Source of the DNA: Microvelia longipes
Taxonomy: Eukaryota; Arthropoda; Insecta; Hemiptera; Veliidae
DNA: 64,000 nt
Assembly (NCBI GenBank): GCA_018340805.1
Contig: JACMZG010001908.1
Span: 37,794,058 to 37,858,057, forward strand
Direction of reading: 5' to 3'
Made by a program: the position numbers and the translations under genes. The notes below the pieces were generated by a model, which was given only the letters and a program-made list of their open reading frames with translations, was not told the origin of the DNA and searched no databases. Positions within the stretch are counted from its first letter, which is position 1, and every line of letters starts with the position of its first letter. This document shows, piece after piece, positions 15,601 through 44,739 of the stretch.

Positions 15601-18348
15601 ATTTACAAGAGGAAGATCTACAAGTATTAGTTATTAGAGAGAGGTGATAGATCGGCTAATAAGTAGGCTATGTTGTTGGGCCCTTTTTGCTAACTCCCTT
15701 CAATAGATAGTAGTGTCTACCTTATGAGTCCTAGTAGACAATTTCCATCTAATGCACAGATTAGATGATCCCACACATCTAAAGTCTAAAGCCCCTGACT
15801 ATATTCAGGGCAGGCACACTTGCAATTACATTACCAGGACCATTAAGTATCTACTAATTTGTGCTCAAAATTTCTAAACTTTTCATTACTTTTTTAATTT
15901 ATAACATTTCCTGTAATTTTGTAATTTAATGTTTTTCAATAAAACTAACCACTAATAAATCAATGTTATTATTATTACTTTTTTTTATATTAACAATGAT
16001 ATATTAAATTAGATTATGTTTGAACTCATTTGTGATTTGTTAAATTATTTGTAAGATACTATTTATCTGTAATAAAACGTTTATTAATTTGATTAAAGTT
16101 GTACTAAGACAATAAGTGTTGACACCACAGGGTTAGTTTTACCTTCTCTTTGGGGTTTGAAGAAATACTTTAACATCATATTTAATTTTTGCTTGTAGAA
16201 TTTTGTTTATTAAGATGTATTGTACGGACAGCAATGGTTCTTATGATGCTAGTCATAGGTGAAACAGTTCCTGATTTCTCTAAATTATTATCTTTAGTTG
16301 GAGGTTCAACAATAGCTTTAGCTACATTTGTGCTTCCAAATTATTTCTACTTAAAACTCTGTGATCAAGAATCTCCTCTTTGGCCAAAAAGGTAACTGTT
16401 ATTAGCTTCTATTGTATTTTTGCTCTAAACATTCATCAATTTTTTATTTCATCATTCGTCCTTAAAAATAAAAATGCAAGAAGTTGAGGGTAATGTAGAT
16501 TAAGAGTAAAAACTTGACTAACAGTACTAATGCTGCTATCTCTGATTTTTATTACTAACTAAAGAAAAATAATATTGTTTATTTCTATTTGTTTCTTTCA
16601 TTCTATTTTAACTTATTTCATAAAATAAAAATTTAAATATTTTATCTGTCACTTAAAAAGTAATTTTATTCAATGCCCTGTGACATTTTTTATAATCTAA
16701 AAATGTGAGACATCAAAGGTAAAATTTTCTTTCAGCTATTTATTTCATCAGATACAGAGAGTCCCCGGATGGGGTTGCCTATACGTGTAAATAACAAAAA
16801 ATTTCATTTTTCGAAAAAAGTCACTCTTGATGCAGATCTCTCTCTGCTCCTGCATGTTTTTGAACTAAGATTTTTCATATTTATTTTTATTTTTAACGGT
16901 AGACTTAAAAACTGCAATTTTTGAAAAATGGACAAGGAGTAAAGTAGGGTTAATTTTGACTTTTGGAAAAAAAGTATTCTTCATATAATTGTTTAATTGT
17001 CCCCCTAAGACAATTATTCCATAAAAAAATTAAAATAAAAATGTTCAAAATTCACCATCACCCAAATTTTGGAAAAACTAAAATTTGTTCAATGTAGATA
17101 AATGATACATTGTTTTAAAGGTCTTTACTAGTGGAACAAAAATGGTTTTATTGTAAACTTCGATTTAAGTAACACAAACTGGGGTATTTTATTAAAACAG
17201 GAAAGTGTTTATTTGTTATGGTTTTTATTATTTTTAGCAGCTTTTTTTAGTTAAGTAAAATTAAGTTTTATTAAAATATCTCAGTTAGTGTTCCAGATTG
17301 AACAACTTTTAATTTTTCCAAAATTTGGGTGATGGGGTAAAATGGGTGAATTTAAAAAAAAAATATTGTTAATTTTTTTATGGAAAATTGTCTCAGAGGG
17401 ACAATTAAACAATTTTATGAAGAATACTTTTTTTCGAAAAGTCAAAATTAAGCGCACTTTATTCCTTGTCCATTTTCAAAAATCGCAGTTTTTGAGTTTA
17501 ACGTTAAAAATAAAAAAAATATGAAAAATCTTAGTTTAAAAAAAAACATGCAGGAGCTTTTATCAAGAATGACTTTTTTTTAGAAAAATGAATTTTTTTT
17601 GTCATTTACAGGTATAGGCAACCTCATCCGGGGACACACTGTATGTTAAAATTTATTTAAAAACAAGCAATGGAATACAGCTGGCTTTGAACTTGTGGCA
17701 TGAATTATGGTGCTTACACGCCAAACCAGTAAATTTTACCAAATTTTTGGAACTGAAGATATAAAATTTTACTAAAGTTAAGACATACCAAGATGTTAAC
17801 TTTTACATATATTATCTTAGCACATTACAAATATAACTTAAGCAAGAATTAAATAGTTAAATATATTGCTGAAATGGTATAACAATTGGTATTATTTCAC
17901 TGTTATCATAAAATGGACCAAGTTCTGGTGGATATATGTGTGCTTAAGCATAAACTGAACCTGCAATAGAGAACAGGTCAAAGCGATATTAGAATCACAT
18001 CACTACAAACTACTCATTAACAATATGCATAATTAAAAGAAAAAATAGAGACTTCTTAACTGATAATACTGCTGTGAAATAAGTATTATTTAACAAAATG
18101 GATTCTTAACTGAATGGATTATTTAACAAAGTAAGATTCTTCCTTGACTACTTTACTTGGACCAATGATAAACTTTACTCATATCTTTTGGTATAAACAT
18201 TTGTTACAGAGACGTAGCACCTCATACAAGAGTTTATATGTGGCAACTGATGATAATAGGTGTCATCGGAGGAGCAGCCTCAACATATTCAGCATTACAT
18301 GCTATCTTAGACTCCAAATCTCATGCTCAATCCTGCTTTCATAAATAA
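598..18348 (+). CDS. Amino acid transporter, AAAP family (SLC32/36/38-like), complete, 8 coding exons
   Basis: Predicted multi-pass membrane transporter moving amino acids, probably with H+ or Na+. Coding exons: 598-699, 11206-11320, 11957-12125, 13179-13367, 14017-14264, 14602-14808, 16199-16391, 18210-18348. All have GT/AG borders and compatible phases, giving 1362 nt (453 aa plus stop), a normal AAAP length. A polar N-terminus (Asn run at residues 25-30) is followed by the family hallmark first helix around residues 47-64 (motif AGEMAGSGVLAIPRAVVDAG), then further hydrophobic segments in every exon and a short cytosolic C-terminus. The pattern IRR-like R-T-A-M-V in exon 7 followed by P-D-F-S-K-L-L-S-L-V-G-G-S matches the late helices of this family. 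Substrate, and plasma-membrane versus lysosomal location, cannot be read from sequence. Insect members are often labelled AVT1-like or lysine/histidine transporter-like; I cannot choose an orthologue. No disabling mutation is seen. Confidence 0.9.
716..2440. repeat. Minisatellite, 39-bp monomer in 78-bp dimers
   Basis: About 44 copies of a unit with core TATTTAAGTCGTGNCTA. Spacing between successive GTCGTG cores is 39 bp (for example 996, 1035, 1074). Two alternating variants, one with ACTACAACTAATCAGAC and one with TCTATGACTAATTATAC, make a 78-bp higher-order unit. Many copies differ by single-base losses in homopolymers. It lies in intron 1 of the transporter. Confidence 0.93.
2590..2835. 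repeat. Dispersed repeat R1, partial copy
   Basis: Shares blocks with the cluster at 24.4-25.9 kb: AAGGTTATAATAAATCAAT, TTTGTGTTATAAACGTTCTA, a (TTTATTTGATTATA)-type stretch, GGAGGTGAGGTTACGTTTTC (a variant of GTGATCAGGTTACTTTTT), and a terminal AATAGGGCCTCGCTAGTAAT. No coding content. Confidence 0.65.
3630..3735. repeat. (AT)n tract with short interruptions
   Basis: Low-complexity TA dinucleotide run broken by short TTA or AAT inserts and followed by a short (TG)n-like stretch around 3740. No coding value. Confidence 0.85.
3740..7560. other. Intronic sequence without recognisable features, unusual texture
   Basis: About 3.8 kb of transporter intron 1 with no open frame over 60 codons, no repeat in common with the rest of the window that I can see, and noticeably fewer long homopolymers than surrounding introns. 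It may be genuine unique sequence or a poorly polished consensus. Confidence 0.4.
8120..8720. repeat. Tandem array, about 77-82 bp unit, 7 copies
   Basis: Unit contains GGAAAAGGATCCCTATAGCC followed by TCTTTTCCAGATTAGATGAC and ACATTGAGGGGACACC. Successive GGATCC sites lie about 77-80 bp apart (8201, 8278, ... 8572, 8652). Each unit includes a GGAAAAG/CTTTTCC inverted pair. Copies differ largely by one-base deletions. Confidence 0.9.
8770..8990. repeat. Tandem array, 82-bp unit, about 3 copies
   Basis: CACCCATAAACCCC or its CACTCATAAA variant recurs at 8781, 8863 and 8945 (82-bp spacing), each followed by CTGGTTCCCATC and TTTGCAAAT-like or TTGCTAATG-like sequence. Short open frames over this array are repeat shadows. 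Confidence 0.9.
9140..10500. repeat. Dispersed repeats with GGTATAA..GGAAAAGT ends
   Basis: Two related copies end near 9235 and 10490. Blocks shared with 49060-49210 and 57280-57475 include GAAACCACTCAG, GGTGATATCCC, a T-rich piece, and ACTTTTCCTATA with CGGTATAAATGAGG. Upstream pieces such as TTGAAACTTGGTA and TGACGTCA recur at 44.4 kb. These are probably decayed copies of one long interspersed family of unknown class. Confidence 0.6.
11206..11320 (+). CDS. Transporter exon 2, first transmembrane helix
   Basis: Follows acceptor TCTAG and encodes TSFSGHGHGLSTKAAAILIA, then GEMAGSGVLAIPRAVVDAG. The Gly-rich unwound first helix is the AAAP signature and is part of the substrate site in the family. 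It ends in phase 1 at GCAG|GTATAC and splits the Gly codon that continues in exon 3. An alternative acceptor AG at 11217-11218 also exists, but using it would break the phase. Confidence 0.88.
11508..11833. repeat. 189-bp spaced direct duplication in transporter intron 2
   Basis: The block GGTGTTGAAAACCTTCAAT ... TTGGTCTCCATAATAT ... GACACTAAAGAAACT ... AGAAGTACAAT occurs at 11508-11641 and again, diverged, at 11697-11833. Between them, GATTACTTTATT and AATAAAGTAATC form an inverted pair. Short ORFs here are shadows. Confidence 0.75.
11957..12125 (+). CDS. Transporter exon 3, second helix and loop
   Basis: After acceptor TTTTCAG the frame continues G-W-M-G-L-V-M-V-I-V-L-C-G-N-A-W-F, a clear helix. 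A loop follows containing C-W-E-I-I-E-E-R-Y-P and R-N-P-Y-P-T-I-A, which matches the R-x-P-Y-P block of AAAP proteins. The donor is GCAAG|GTACTA (phase 2). Confidence 0.88.
12671..12920. mobile_element. Foldback (MITE-like) element in transporter intron 3
   Basis: Left arm GGAAAAGTCTATCCAC..AATAATAG..GCAAAGCGC..AACCTAACAT..ATCATCAGT is mirrored by the right arm ACTGATGATGATC..ATGTTAGGTT..GCGCTTT..CTATTATTTTAGTG..GACTCTTTTC. Arms are about 75 bp and diverged. No coding capacity, so it would be non-autonomous. Superfamily unknown. Confidence 0.7.
13179..13367 (+). CDS. Transporter exon 4, helices 3-4
   Basis: Acceptor TTTTTCAG. Encodes S-L-I-V-S-G-C-M-Q-I-T-L-F-G-A-G-V-V-Y-L and then P-L-L-P-S-V-T-Y-C-T-W-F-I-L-F-S-L-F, ending P-P-M-W-L-G-S-P-K-D-F. 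The donor TTCTG|GTACAG is chosen over a later GT because it restores a Trp codon and keeps the frame into exon 5. Confidence 0.87.
13417..13768. mobile_element. 352-bp MITE with about 88-bp terminal inverted repeats, transporter intron 4
   Basis: The left terminus AAAATAGTACTCTACCAAAA and following about 70 bases are the near-exact reverse complement of 13680-13768, which ends TTTTGGTAGAGTACTATTTT. The internal part is AT-rich and noncoding. If TIRs start at GTACTCTACC the flanking dinucleotide would be TA on both sides, fitting a Tc1/mariner-type target, but symmetry extends further, so the true end is uncertain. Confidence 0.88.
14017..14264 (+). CDS. Transporter exon 5, helices 5-6
   Basis: Acceptor TTTCAG. 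Encodes a helix V-V-G-V-G-A-L-V-T-T-A-I-A-C-V-L-M-V and, after a luminal or extracellular loop, the helix F-F-L-S-F-G-V-I-M-F-A-F-G-G. It then gives F-P-T-I-Q-N-D-M, the conserved FP-x-hydrophobic-Q-x-D/E-M block of the family. Donor ATAG|GTAAGT, phase 1. Confidence 0.9.
14602..14808 (+). CDS. Transporter exon 6, helices 7-8
   Basis: Acceptor TTTCAG. Encodes A-I-L-A-L-Y-F-P-V-A-L-G-G-Y-L-V-Y-G, the well conserved Gly-Tyr block of AAAP transporters, then N-I-I-L-S-I and a helix ending V-N-P-I-C-Q-E-I-E-H-I. Donor AGAG|GTGAAT, phase 1. Confidence 0.9.
15052..15386. mobile_element. 335-bp foldback element in transporter intron 6
   Basis: The ends CAATTTATTCAAGACAGCAG and (complementary strand of the right end) CAATTTATTGAAGACTCCAG match. 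Inner inverted blocks include AACGTTTT, CATCACCAATTAAAAC and GTTGGTGATGATT. The whole element is one imperfect hairpin with no coding capacity. Confidence 0.78.
16199..16391 (+). CDS. Transporter exon 7, helices 9-10
   Basis: Acceptor TTGTAG. Encodes L-R-C-I-V-R-T-A-M-V, the conserved R-T block before a helix, then V-P-D-F-S-K-L-L-S-L-V-G-G-S, and a final P-N-Y-F-Y-L-K-L segment. Donor AAAAG|GTAACT, phase 2. Confidence 0.9.
16755..17641. mobile_element. 887-bp foldback element with TA target duplication, transporter intron 7
   Basis: Begins CAGAGAGTCCCCGGATGGGG and ends CCTCATCCGGGGACACACTG. Inverted arms of roughly 340 bp carry matching blocks such as CCATTTTTCAAAAATTGCAG-like and CACCCAAATTTTGGAAAA pieces. 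TA lies directly outside both ends (16753-16754, 17642-17643), as for Tc1/mariner-type MITEs. No transposase is encoded. Confidence 0.82.
18210..18348 (+). CDS. Transporter exon 8, last helix and C-terminus
   Basis: Acceptor TGTTACAG. Encodes D-V-A-P-H-T-R-V-Y-M-W-Q-L, a final helix M-I-I-G-V-I-G-G-A-A-S-T-Y-S-A-L, and a short tail ending C-F-H-K, then TAA at 18346-18348. Confidence 0.85.
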
Positions 18349-18387
18349 AATGTACAATGTTTCTCTTATTAGGATATACCTACTCAG

Positions 18388-18400
18388 AATAAATAATAAA
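18388..18400 (+). promoter_or_regulatory. Poly(A) signals of the transporter gene
   Basis: Two AATAAA hexamers at 18388-18393 and 18395-18400, 40-50 bases past the stop codon. Another AATAAA overlaps the stop at 18344. These mark the likely 3' end of the transcript. Confidence 0.6.
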
Positions 18401-21305
18401 ACAAAATTTAACATTCAAAAGTAAAAAAAGAAAGTACGTATTTTATTAATAATTTTACGTATGAACTCAAATATTTACTTTTATTTATTTTTTTTAATAA
18501 TATCAAAACATTTGTAAATTGAGATCTTACAACAATATTATTATTTAAACAATAAACTAAAAAAATAATAATGTTTATAAAGTACCTATCTATTAAATTA
18601 AAAAAAGGTAAGTGGGGTGAAGACAGGGAGAGGTGCGGATGTTCTTTCATGGTAAATTTCATGCACTTAACCCATTATTTGAAAAAAACAACAGAGGTCT
18701 CACTGAGTTAGCTGTACTATTTTAACAAGTCATCATGGTGTTTCACTTAATCAATAAAATTAAATATTTAAAATTATGTTTAAAATAAAACATAGTTTTT
18801 TCAACTTACTAAAATATTTTAAACTCAATTGTTTAATTAAAAAATGAACTGATGTGATACATATATTAATAAATTATTATACTTAATTTATGATAGCATT
18901 ATTAAATATTGTTTTAGGAAATATAAATTTTAACTAAAACGATGCTTCTATTCATCCTAGACCCTGTGCTTATTACAGATCAGTTGCAGAGAAAAGGTGA
19001 TTTTTATAATTGCTTTCAAGTATTATAAGCCAGAGAAGGGTAAAAAGAAAAATAATTCCGCTTCCCCAGAAAGGACATGTTTGATATTTTAATCACTCGT
19101 AGTTTCAAAAGCTATTTTTTGTTTTATAAAAAAGGTTTTTTTCACAGCTAGGCATAGTGTCAATACTCCTTGGTAAGAAAATTCTGTAATAAAACCTTTC
19201 ACTTCTAATAAACCTAAATGAATGTCAATGCTAAATGATTTAAATAACATTATGAAAGTTGGACCCCTTCTTAACAGGAATTCAAAATACATTTATTTAT
19301 TTATTTATTAAATAATACACGGACTTAAGTCCTTTTACAAAAAAAATATGAAAATCAACAAAAATAGCATAGAAACACCATAAAATATGCTTATTATAAC
19401 TATAGTTACTTATACTAACTATAGGTAGCATAAACTAGTGGCAAGATAGTAAAGAGAATTAGAGAAATAGACCCATTTCACACTCTGTTAGATATTGTGT
19501 TTATTTATTCATGAAATAAATTAATTGTTCACATTAATTAAATTTAAGCTAACAGACATTAACACATCTCTTCCATTCATATTGACAATATCTTTAGTTC
19601 AGTATTTCAGGAAAGGCCAAATCTCTCTGATTTCTCAAACATCACAGCCATAAACATAATCTTTATTAGTCAGTTGCTATCACAGAGATATATCACTAGA
19701 GGGGCTATACCCTATCTCAATACATCCTTAAAATCTATCTCTTTAAAAAAAACTACTTCCCCTCTATATGACATTGTTAAGGATAAGGCCAGAGACTTCT
19801 GTTCTAAGTACTCCGTGATAAGGCTTTTAAAAAATGTTTGGTTATAGGAAACTGAAAGCTTCTTCTTGAGGCAAACAACATGTTACTATATTCCAGTCGC
19901 TCCATTTTGACTCTTCCCCTTTAGTTTTGTATGCTAGGGTTTATATTAGCATAGTGAATGGATTTGAAGGTTACATAAATGAAATGCTGTCTATCATGAG
20001 AATTATTTGTAGTCATATGTGTTTACATAATTAAGATATTTTAACTAGAGAGACCCTATCGAATGAATTTCTAAACATCAAAAAAGTAAACTGAACGCCT
20101 TTGATTAATAAAATAAAATAAATGGTATAAAATTTCTGTAACCTTTAAAATACAAATGTGGGGAAAGCCGAAAACGACTGCTTCATTATAACCTTAACAC
20201 ACTTCTACATAGGGTTTCCAGGTGTCCCATTTTAGCAGGACAGTCCCTATTGACACCTCTGTCCCATTCAAATTTAAATCCCCCAGAAACTAAAAATGTC
20301 CCCATATTACCTATTTCTAATTAATTTTTCATAATGTACAAAACGTGCAAGCATTTTTTTTTGTCTATAATAATATATTGTAAATAAACGGCAATTTTAA
20401 AGGAAGGAATTAATATTTTCAAATACCAAAAATAGCTTTCTATCATTTAAAACTATTTTGAATGTATATTTTATTTGTATACAAGCTTGTTGTCATTGTG
20501 TAGATCAAGGCACATGACGAAAACATTTTCTTCACTTTTGGTGAAGAAAGTGTTGATATTTTGAATAATTTGATTTGCCGATGATATAAAGCGATATTTA
20601 TTGCTTTAGCAATTTATTATTGCCTCCCTTCGCTCATTAATTAGGTTTTATAGAGGTAAAATCAAAATCAGCAATCACAGCTGATTTGCAAAATTTGGAC
20701 TATCCTCCCCCCTACATACAAGATTTGTCTGGCTCGATCTTGGCTGAAATCTGGCTGAGATGGTTTGACAAAGCCCAAAAAATGAATCAAGCCTCTCAAT
20801 GTATTGAAATAGGGTATGTACCCTCAAGTAATACATTTCTACTTTTTTATACCTTAATTATATTTGTTTGCACTGTTTCTGACACTTATTTATTTATTAT
20901 TTTCATGTTTATCATTTAGAAGGTGGCCATTACATAGAAGTTATGAAGGAGAGTGAATTCACTTGTTAATATGATTCCATTATATTAACAGTATATTTTT
21001 TACACAAAACCATAAAAAATATTCTTTTATACCTAATAGTTCGTAAGGGCAATAAAACTAATGTTTCGTTCATGGCAAACAATGTCATAGATATTTTTAA
21101 CATTAATATACGTTTCTTTCTTGAATCGCATTATTAAAATTTAAAGACTTCATTTCATTCCATATTATTAAATAATTATGGCAGCTGTTTAAAGAAAAGA
21201 CGATAAAATAATAGTTAACTGATAAGAAAAACTACTCCCTTCCGTCAAAAGGGAGCGAATTCAGCATAAACGGCGTCGGCCGGCGTTCACATCGGGCGCT
21301 TTAAA
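18401..21305. other. Intergenic region between transporter and galactosyltransferase
   Basis: About 2.9 kb, AT-rich, with no gene recognised. Short R1-like pieces occur at 19685-19735 (AGAGATATATCACTAGAGGG then CTATCTCAATACATCC) and, inverted, at 20800-20840 (CTCTCAATGTATTGAAATAG). The last 60 bases before the next ATG (21240-21300) are locally GC-rich with several CG dinucleotides, as expected for a 5' UTR or promoter-proximal region. Confidence 0.45.
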
Positions 21306-40247
<18,942 letters not shown>

Positions 40248-41580
40248 GTAAGATTTAAATAATTATTAAATTTTATTTATTTTTATTACTAAAATTTAGT
40301 TTTATGAAAAAAGAATAGATACTGTGATTGACAATGTCATTAAAGCTTTTTGTAACGAAGAGTGATAAATTTTACTATCAATCACTGTTAAAATTTACAA
40401 TCATTATTTTTTTAACTTTTCCTCAATTATAACAAGGGAAATGGAAAAAAAAGGATCGTGTTAGCACTAAACAACTGAAAATAAGATTTCATCTGAATTC
40501 TGAATTTCATATGATTTCATTTGTGTTTAAATAAAGTAATTAAGTGGAGAGACTCTTTTATTTATCATTATACGATGAACTCTTCTAGCGCTACTGTTTT
40601 AAATTTATATGAATTCTTTATTTCATCATTTTTAAGATCTGAGATAAAGAACTCAAAGCTCTGCATTTTTTCTTAATGCTAGAGAGTTGAAAAATGGTTT
40701 ACAAATTACTCTTTGCACCTATTTGTGTCACTTAAAAAAATATTTTACTATGACGTTATAGACCATTATTAATGGCTCAGCCAAAATCTCAAGAAATCAT
40801 TGTAGGGCATAAATGTTTGCTCAGGAAAATAATAGCATTACTCCCTTGGTGCTGAAATAACTATTACCATAGTTTTTCTAGTATAATAAGATATTTATAC
40901 ATTACCTGCTTGGGGCAGTTTATACATAGCTCTTTAGCTACTTGTTCTGGGTTAGTTAGTTTTTCTTGAGGTAGAAAGGGCGAGGCAGAGGCTATTTTTT
41001 CTAGTACTAGGCTGTATTTCAAAGTACGTGTGATTGAGATACTTAATTCTTTTGTGATAATTCACCTTGTAAAACTTGTTTCTTTGTTTTCATTCAAAAT
41101 AAAAATTTAAAACTTAAAATTGTGATTCAAAATTTTAATAAAAAATACATTTTTGAAAATTTAAAAAAAAAGAAAATTCTTATAAAACAACTGTTTCTTA
41201 TTATAAAAATTATAACAGCTTCTTTCAGTTTCTACCAAAGCTTTTCTTTTGTTAAGAAAAACTTATTTCTTGAGAATGTTTAGGAATTTAACAAGAAAAA
41301 CATATTTTCATATAAATAGCTTCTTGATTTTTTATGACTCTCCCTCTCTCTCTCTTAAAGTATTATTAAATGCTTGAACAGGGCTTTCTTAATCTTAGGG
41401 TTTTGGATAACATTCTCCTACATTTAACTCTAAATATTTCTACCCTTTTTTCTTGTTCTGAACCTCCTGTAAAATGCTCATGTTATCATACTACATAATC
41501 TCAGCTTTTATATATTATTGTTATTATAATAATCCCTGATTATGGTATATATATACATTTAAATTATCTTATTAGTATAA
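40248..41580. other. Downstream of galactosyltransferase exon 5: no further exon found
   Basis: AT-rich, with a short dispersed-repeat piece at 40660-40740 (TGCTAGAGAGTTGAAAAATG, ATTACTCTTTG). No frame resembling the next conserved GT25 block (G-E-I/L-G-C-F-x-S-H) was found by eye. Confidence 0.45.
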
Positions 41581-41699
41581 ACCAACCTAATAAACTTAAT
41601 ACACGTGGAGTTTTTCTAAGGGGGAAGGGGAGAAAAAAAATTTACTAAAACTAAAATTAAATTTATGTATTAAAACATAAAGAATTTTGTATACATACA

Positions 41700-41755
41700 T
41701 TCACACACACACACACACCACACACATATATATATATATATATATATAATAATAT

Positions 41756-41835
<80 letters not shown>

Positions 41836-41862
41836 ATACATATACATATACATTACATATAT

Positions 41863-41920
<58 letters not shown>
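41700..41920. repeat. Compound (CA)n(TA)n microsatellite
   Basis: (CA) repeats are followed by about 190 bases of TA with ACA and AATA interruptions. Long Ile/Tyr frames over it are artefacts. Confidence 0.95.
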
Positions 41921-41921
<1 letters not shown>

Positions 41922-42679
41922 GTAAAGCGCACGAGCGCACGATAGCGCTCTCACGGATATTTATTTTGATATTTATGTGGCTCTCCAAATATTAGTGTAC
42001 TTACAGCAAATTGAAATTTGGCTCCATGACTGTTGACTGAAGAACGACCCTTTTGGCTTGCCCAGGAATTAGGGGTAGGGGATCCCGATACCCTGTAGTT
42101 CTACTGACTTATCTGATAGAACCATCTTCTTAGCGGTTTTAATAAAAAACGTTTAAGATTACCTTGGGTACAAAAACTACTAGAATTTAGGTTAAAACTT
42201 TAATAAAATTTCTTTTTTTTTAACTGTACAGATTTTTTTTCATGATACAATATCACTTAAGAATACTATAACAAATAATTCATGTAAAGGATTTTTGGGA
42301 AAAGATTTTTTTGAACATTGGAAAAAAGTGTCATATCATTTAATTCTAACTCGTTTTACGAGAAATTTATTGTTGAAACAATATAATTGTGTTAATGACC
42401 CCAAAGAATAAAACAAGCAAAATGCCCTTAATGAGTAAGACGAAATGAATCGCAAGCTTTAAAGCTTAAAGTTAGCTTAAGCAAACTTTAAAAAACTTTA
42501 AAGTTGGCTTAAACAAACTTTAAAGTTAGCTTAAACCAACCTAATAGACTTTTAGACTTTTACACGTGGAGTTTTTGAGGAGAATACATAGGCAATCCTA
42601 AGGGGGAAGGGGAGAAAAAATATTGACTAAAACTAAAATTAAATTTATGTATTAAAACATAAAGAATTTTGTATACATA

Positions 42680-42682
<3 letters not shown>

Positions 42683-42717
<35 letters not shown>

Positions 42718-42731
42718 ACACACACACACAC

Positions 42732-42773
<42 letters not shown>

Positions 42774-42800
42774 ATATATACTATATATTATATATCTGTA
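42683..42800. repeat. Compound (CA)n(TA)n microsatellite, second copy
   Basis: The same microsatellite inside copy 2 of the tandem duplication. The CA part is expanded and the TA part is shorter than in copy 1. Confidence 0.95.
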
Positions 42801-44739
42801 AGCGCACGAGCGCATGGTAGCGCTCTCACGGATATTTATTTTTGAAATTAGTTGAATTTATAAATTATTATGTGGCTCTCCAAATATTAGTGTACTTACA
42901 GCAAATTGAATTTTGGCTCCTTGACTGTTGACTGAAGAACGATCCTTTTGGCTTGCCCAGAAATTAGGGGATCCCAATACCCTTTAGTTCGACTGACTTA
43001 TCTGATATCTGATAGAACCATCTTCTTAGCGGTTTTAATAACAAACGTTTAAGATTACCTTGGGTACAAAAACTACTAGAATTTAGGTTAAAACTTTAAT
43101 AAAATTTCTTTTTTTTTAACTGTACAGATTTTTTTCATGATACAATAACACTTAAGAATACTATAACAAATAGTTCGTGTAAAGGATCTTTGGGAAAAGA
43201 TTTTTTTGAACATTGGAAAAAAGTGTCACATCATTTGATTCTAACTTGTTTTACGAGAAATGTATTGTTGAAACAATATAATGTTTCAACACAATATATT
43301 GTGTTAATGACCCCTAAGAATAAAACAAGCAAAATGCCCTTAATGACTAAGACGAAATGAATCGCAAGCTTTAAAGCTTAAAGTTAGCTTTATTTGATTA
43401 TTTTGTAATATAATTTTTTTGTATTTGACTAATTAAAGGTAATTAAAAATACAGTGGGATATAACATAATATTGAGACATCAATAATGACGAATGCATAG
43501 TACAGTTCCCAGATGAAATATAACATGTTATTTGTGAGATTCCTAGGGGTTTCTCGCTCAATTAAATTGTGGCCCTTATGGTTATAAAAAACTATAAAAC
43601 CTTACATATTAGATTTTTTATGAATTACTTGGGATCAATATTAATTTAAAAATTCTCAATATATTGTGAAAAATAGGGCTTTCATTCTAGAAATTTATTT
43701 CTTGCCTTGTATGAATATATAAATATTCAGATTAAAGTATTAGAATATTATCAAAAGTTATGAGTTAGGTGGGGTGGGGGGGGGGGGTAGTCAATTCCGC
43801 ACGGGTGGGCACACACTTATATTGAAACAAATTATTTTAAAAATATAATTTATAATCATACAATCAGTCTCTTTTGTTTTTATTTTAATCAATATAACAT
43901 TAAATATTAAGAATAGGCTTTATACTAATCTAATCTACTTGATTGGGTGAGTTATTAATTATTTTATAAATGATTTGAAAATACCAAATACGAAAAAGGG
44001 AGGGGTATTGTGAGCCAAATGTTTTTTATGCTTAATGGAATAGAGAATGTGTTTGCACTAAGACTATTAAGTCACAGTTAATTTACATTAAGTAAACCAA
44101 TATTTTAAGTTATGTTTTACACATCCAGTAAAATTTAAGTATTAAAATATTATTTTAGCCAGGAAACTTCACATGTTATAAATAAAAGAATGAAAAGTCA
44201 CTTTTTGCTTTTCCTTATTAGAAAAAGTAGGTATATAGAAAAAGTATTGTGTTTACAAAAAAGTTCAAAACCGGGATGTCCAAAAAATTATCCGTTTTAG
44301 GTGTTTTTAAGACCTTTTAAGTGGTTGCCACTAAATTTTCTGTCTGCATATGTGTGTTTGTCTGTCTGCTATTATCGTATTTCCTGTTGTATTTATACTA
44401 GACAGTTGAAACTTGGTACGAAAATCAATCTTTACGTTCAGTTGTGCTATCCTGAAAATAATGACTCAATAAAATTTAGAAAATTTATAAACTGCGGAAA
44501 AATTTGTCGATCAGTTTGAATTAGGCACGCATATAGTCATATATAAGACAGACATATGCTTCAAGTTTCACATTATTGTAAGGATTAGTTCAATTTTTAT
44601 AGAATGACTTGTATAGGTCTTTTAAAAAAATTGTAAAAATCCGAAAAATAATCAAATTAAGTTTAAATCCAGTACAAGAATGTCTATTTATATAATTAAT
44701 ATCATAATTGCTAAGTTTGCTATGTTATACTAAGTCTGC

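Larger units (their letters stand above)
41581..43390. repeat. 954-bp tandem segmental duplication
   Basis: Copy 1 starts at 41581 and copy 2 at 42535, both with ACCAACCTAATA. They share AAGGGGGAAGGGGAGAAAAA, the same (CA)n(TA)n microsatellite (shorter in copy 2), AGCGCACGAGCGCA, TAGCGCTCTCACGGATATTT, TTTTGGCTTGCCCAG, ATCTTCTTAGCGGTTTTAAT and CGCAAGCTTTAAAGCTTAAA. Copy 2 has a few insertions, such as AGGAGAATACATAGGCAATC and a second TTGTTGAAAC/GTTTCAAC piece. Copies end at 42478 and 43390. Confidence 0.95.
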
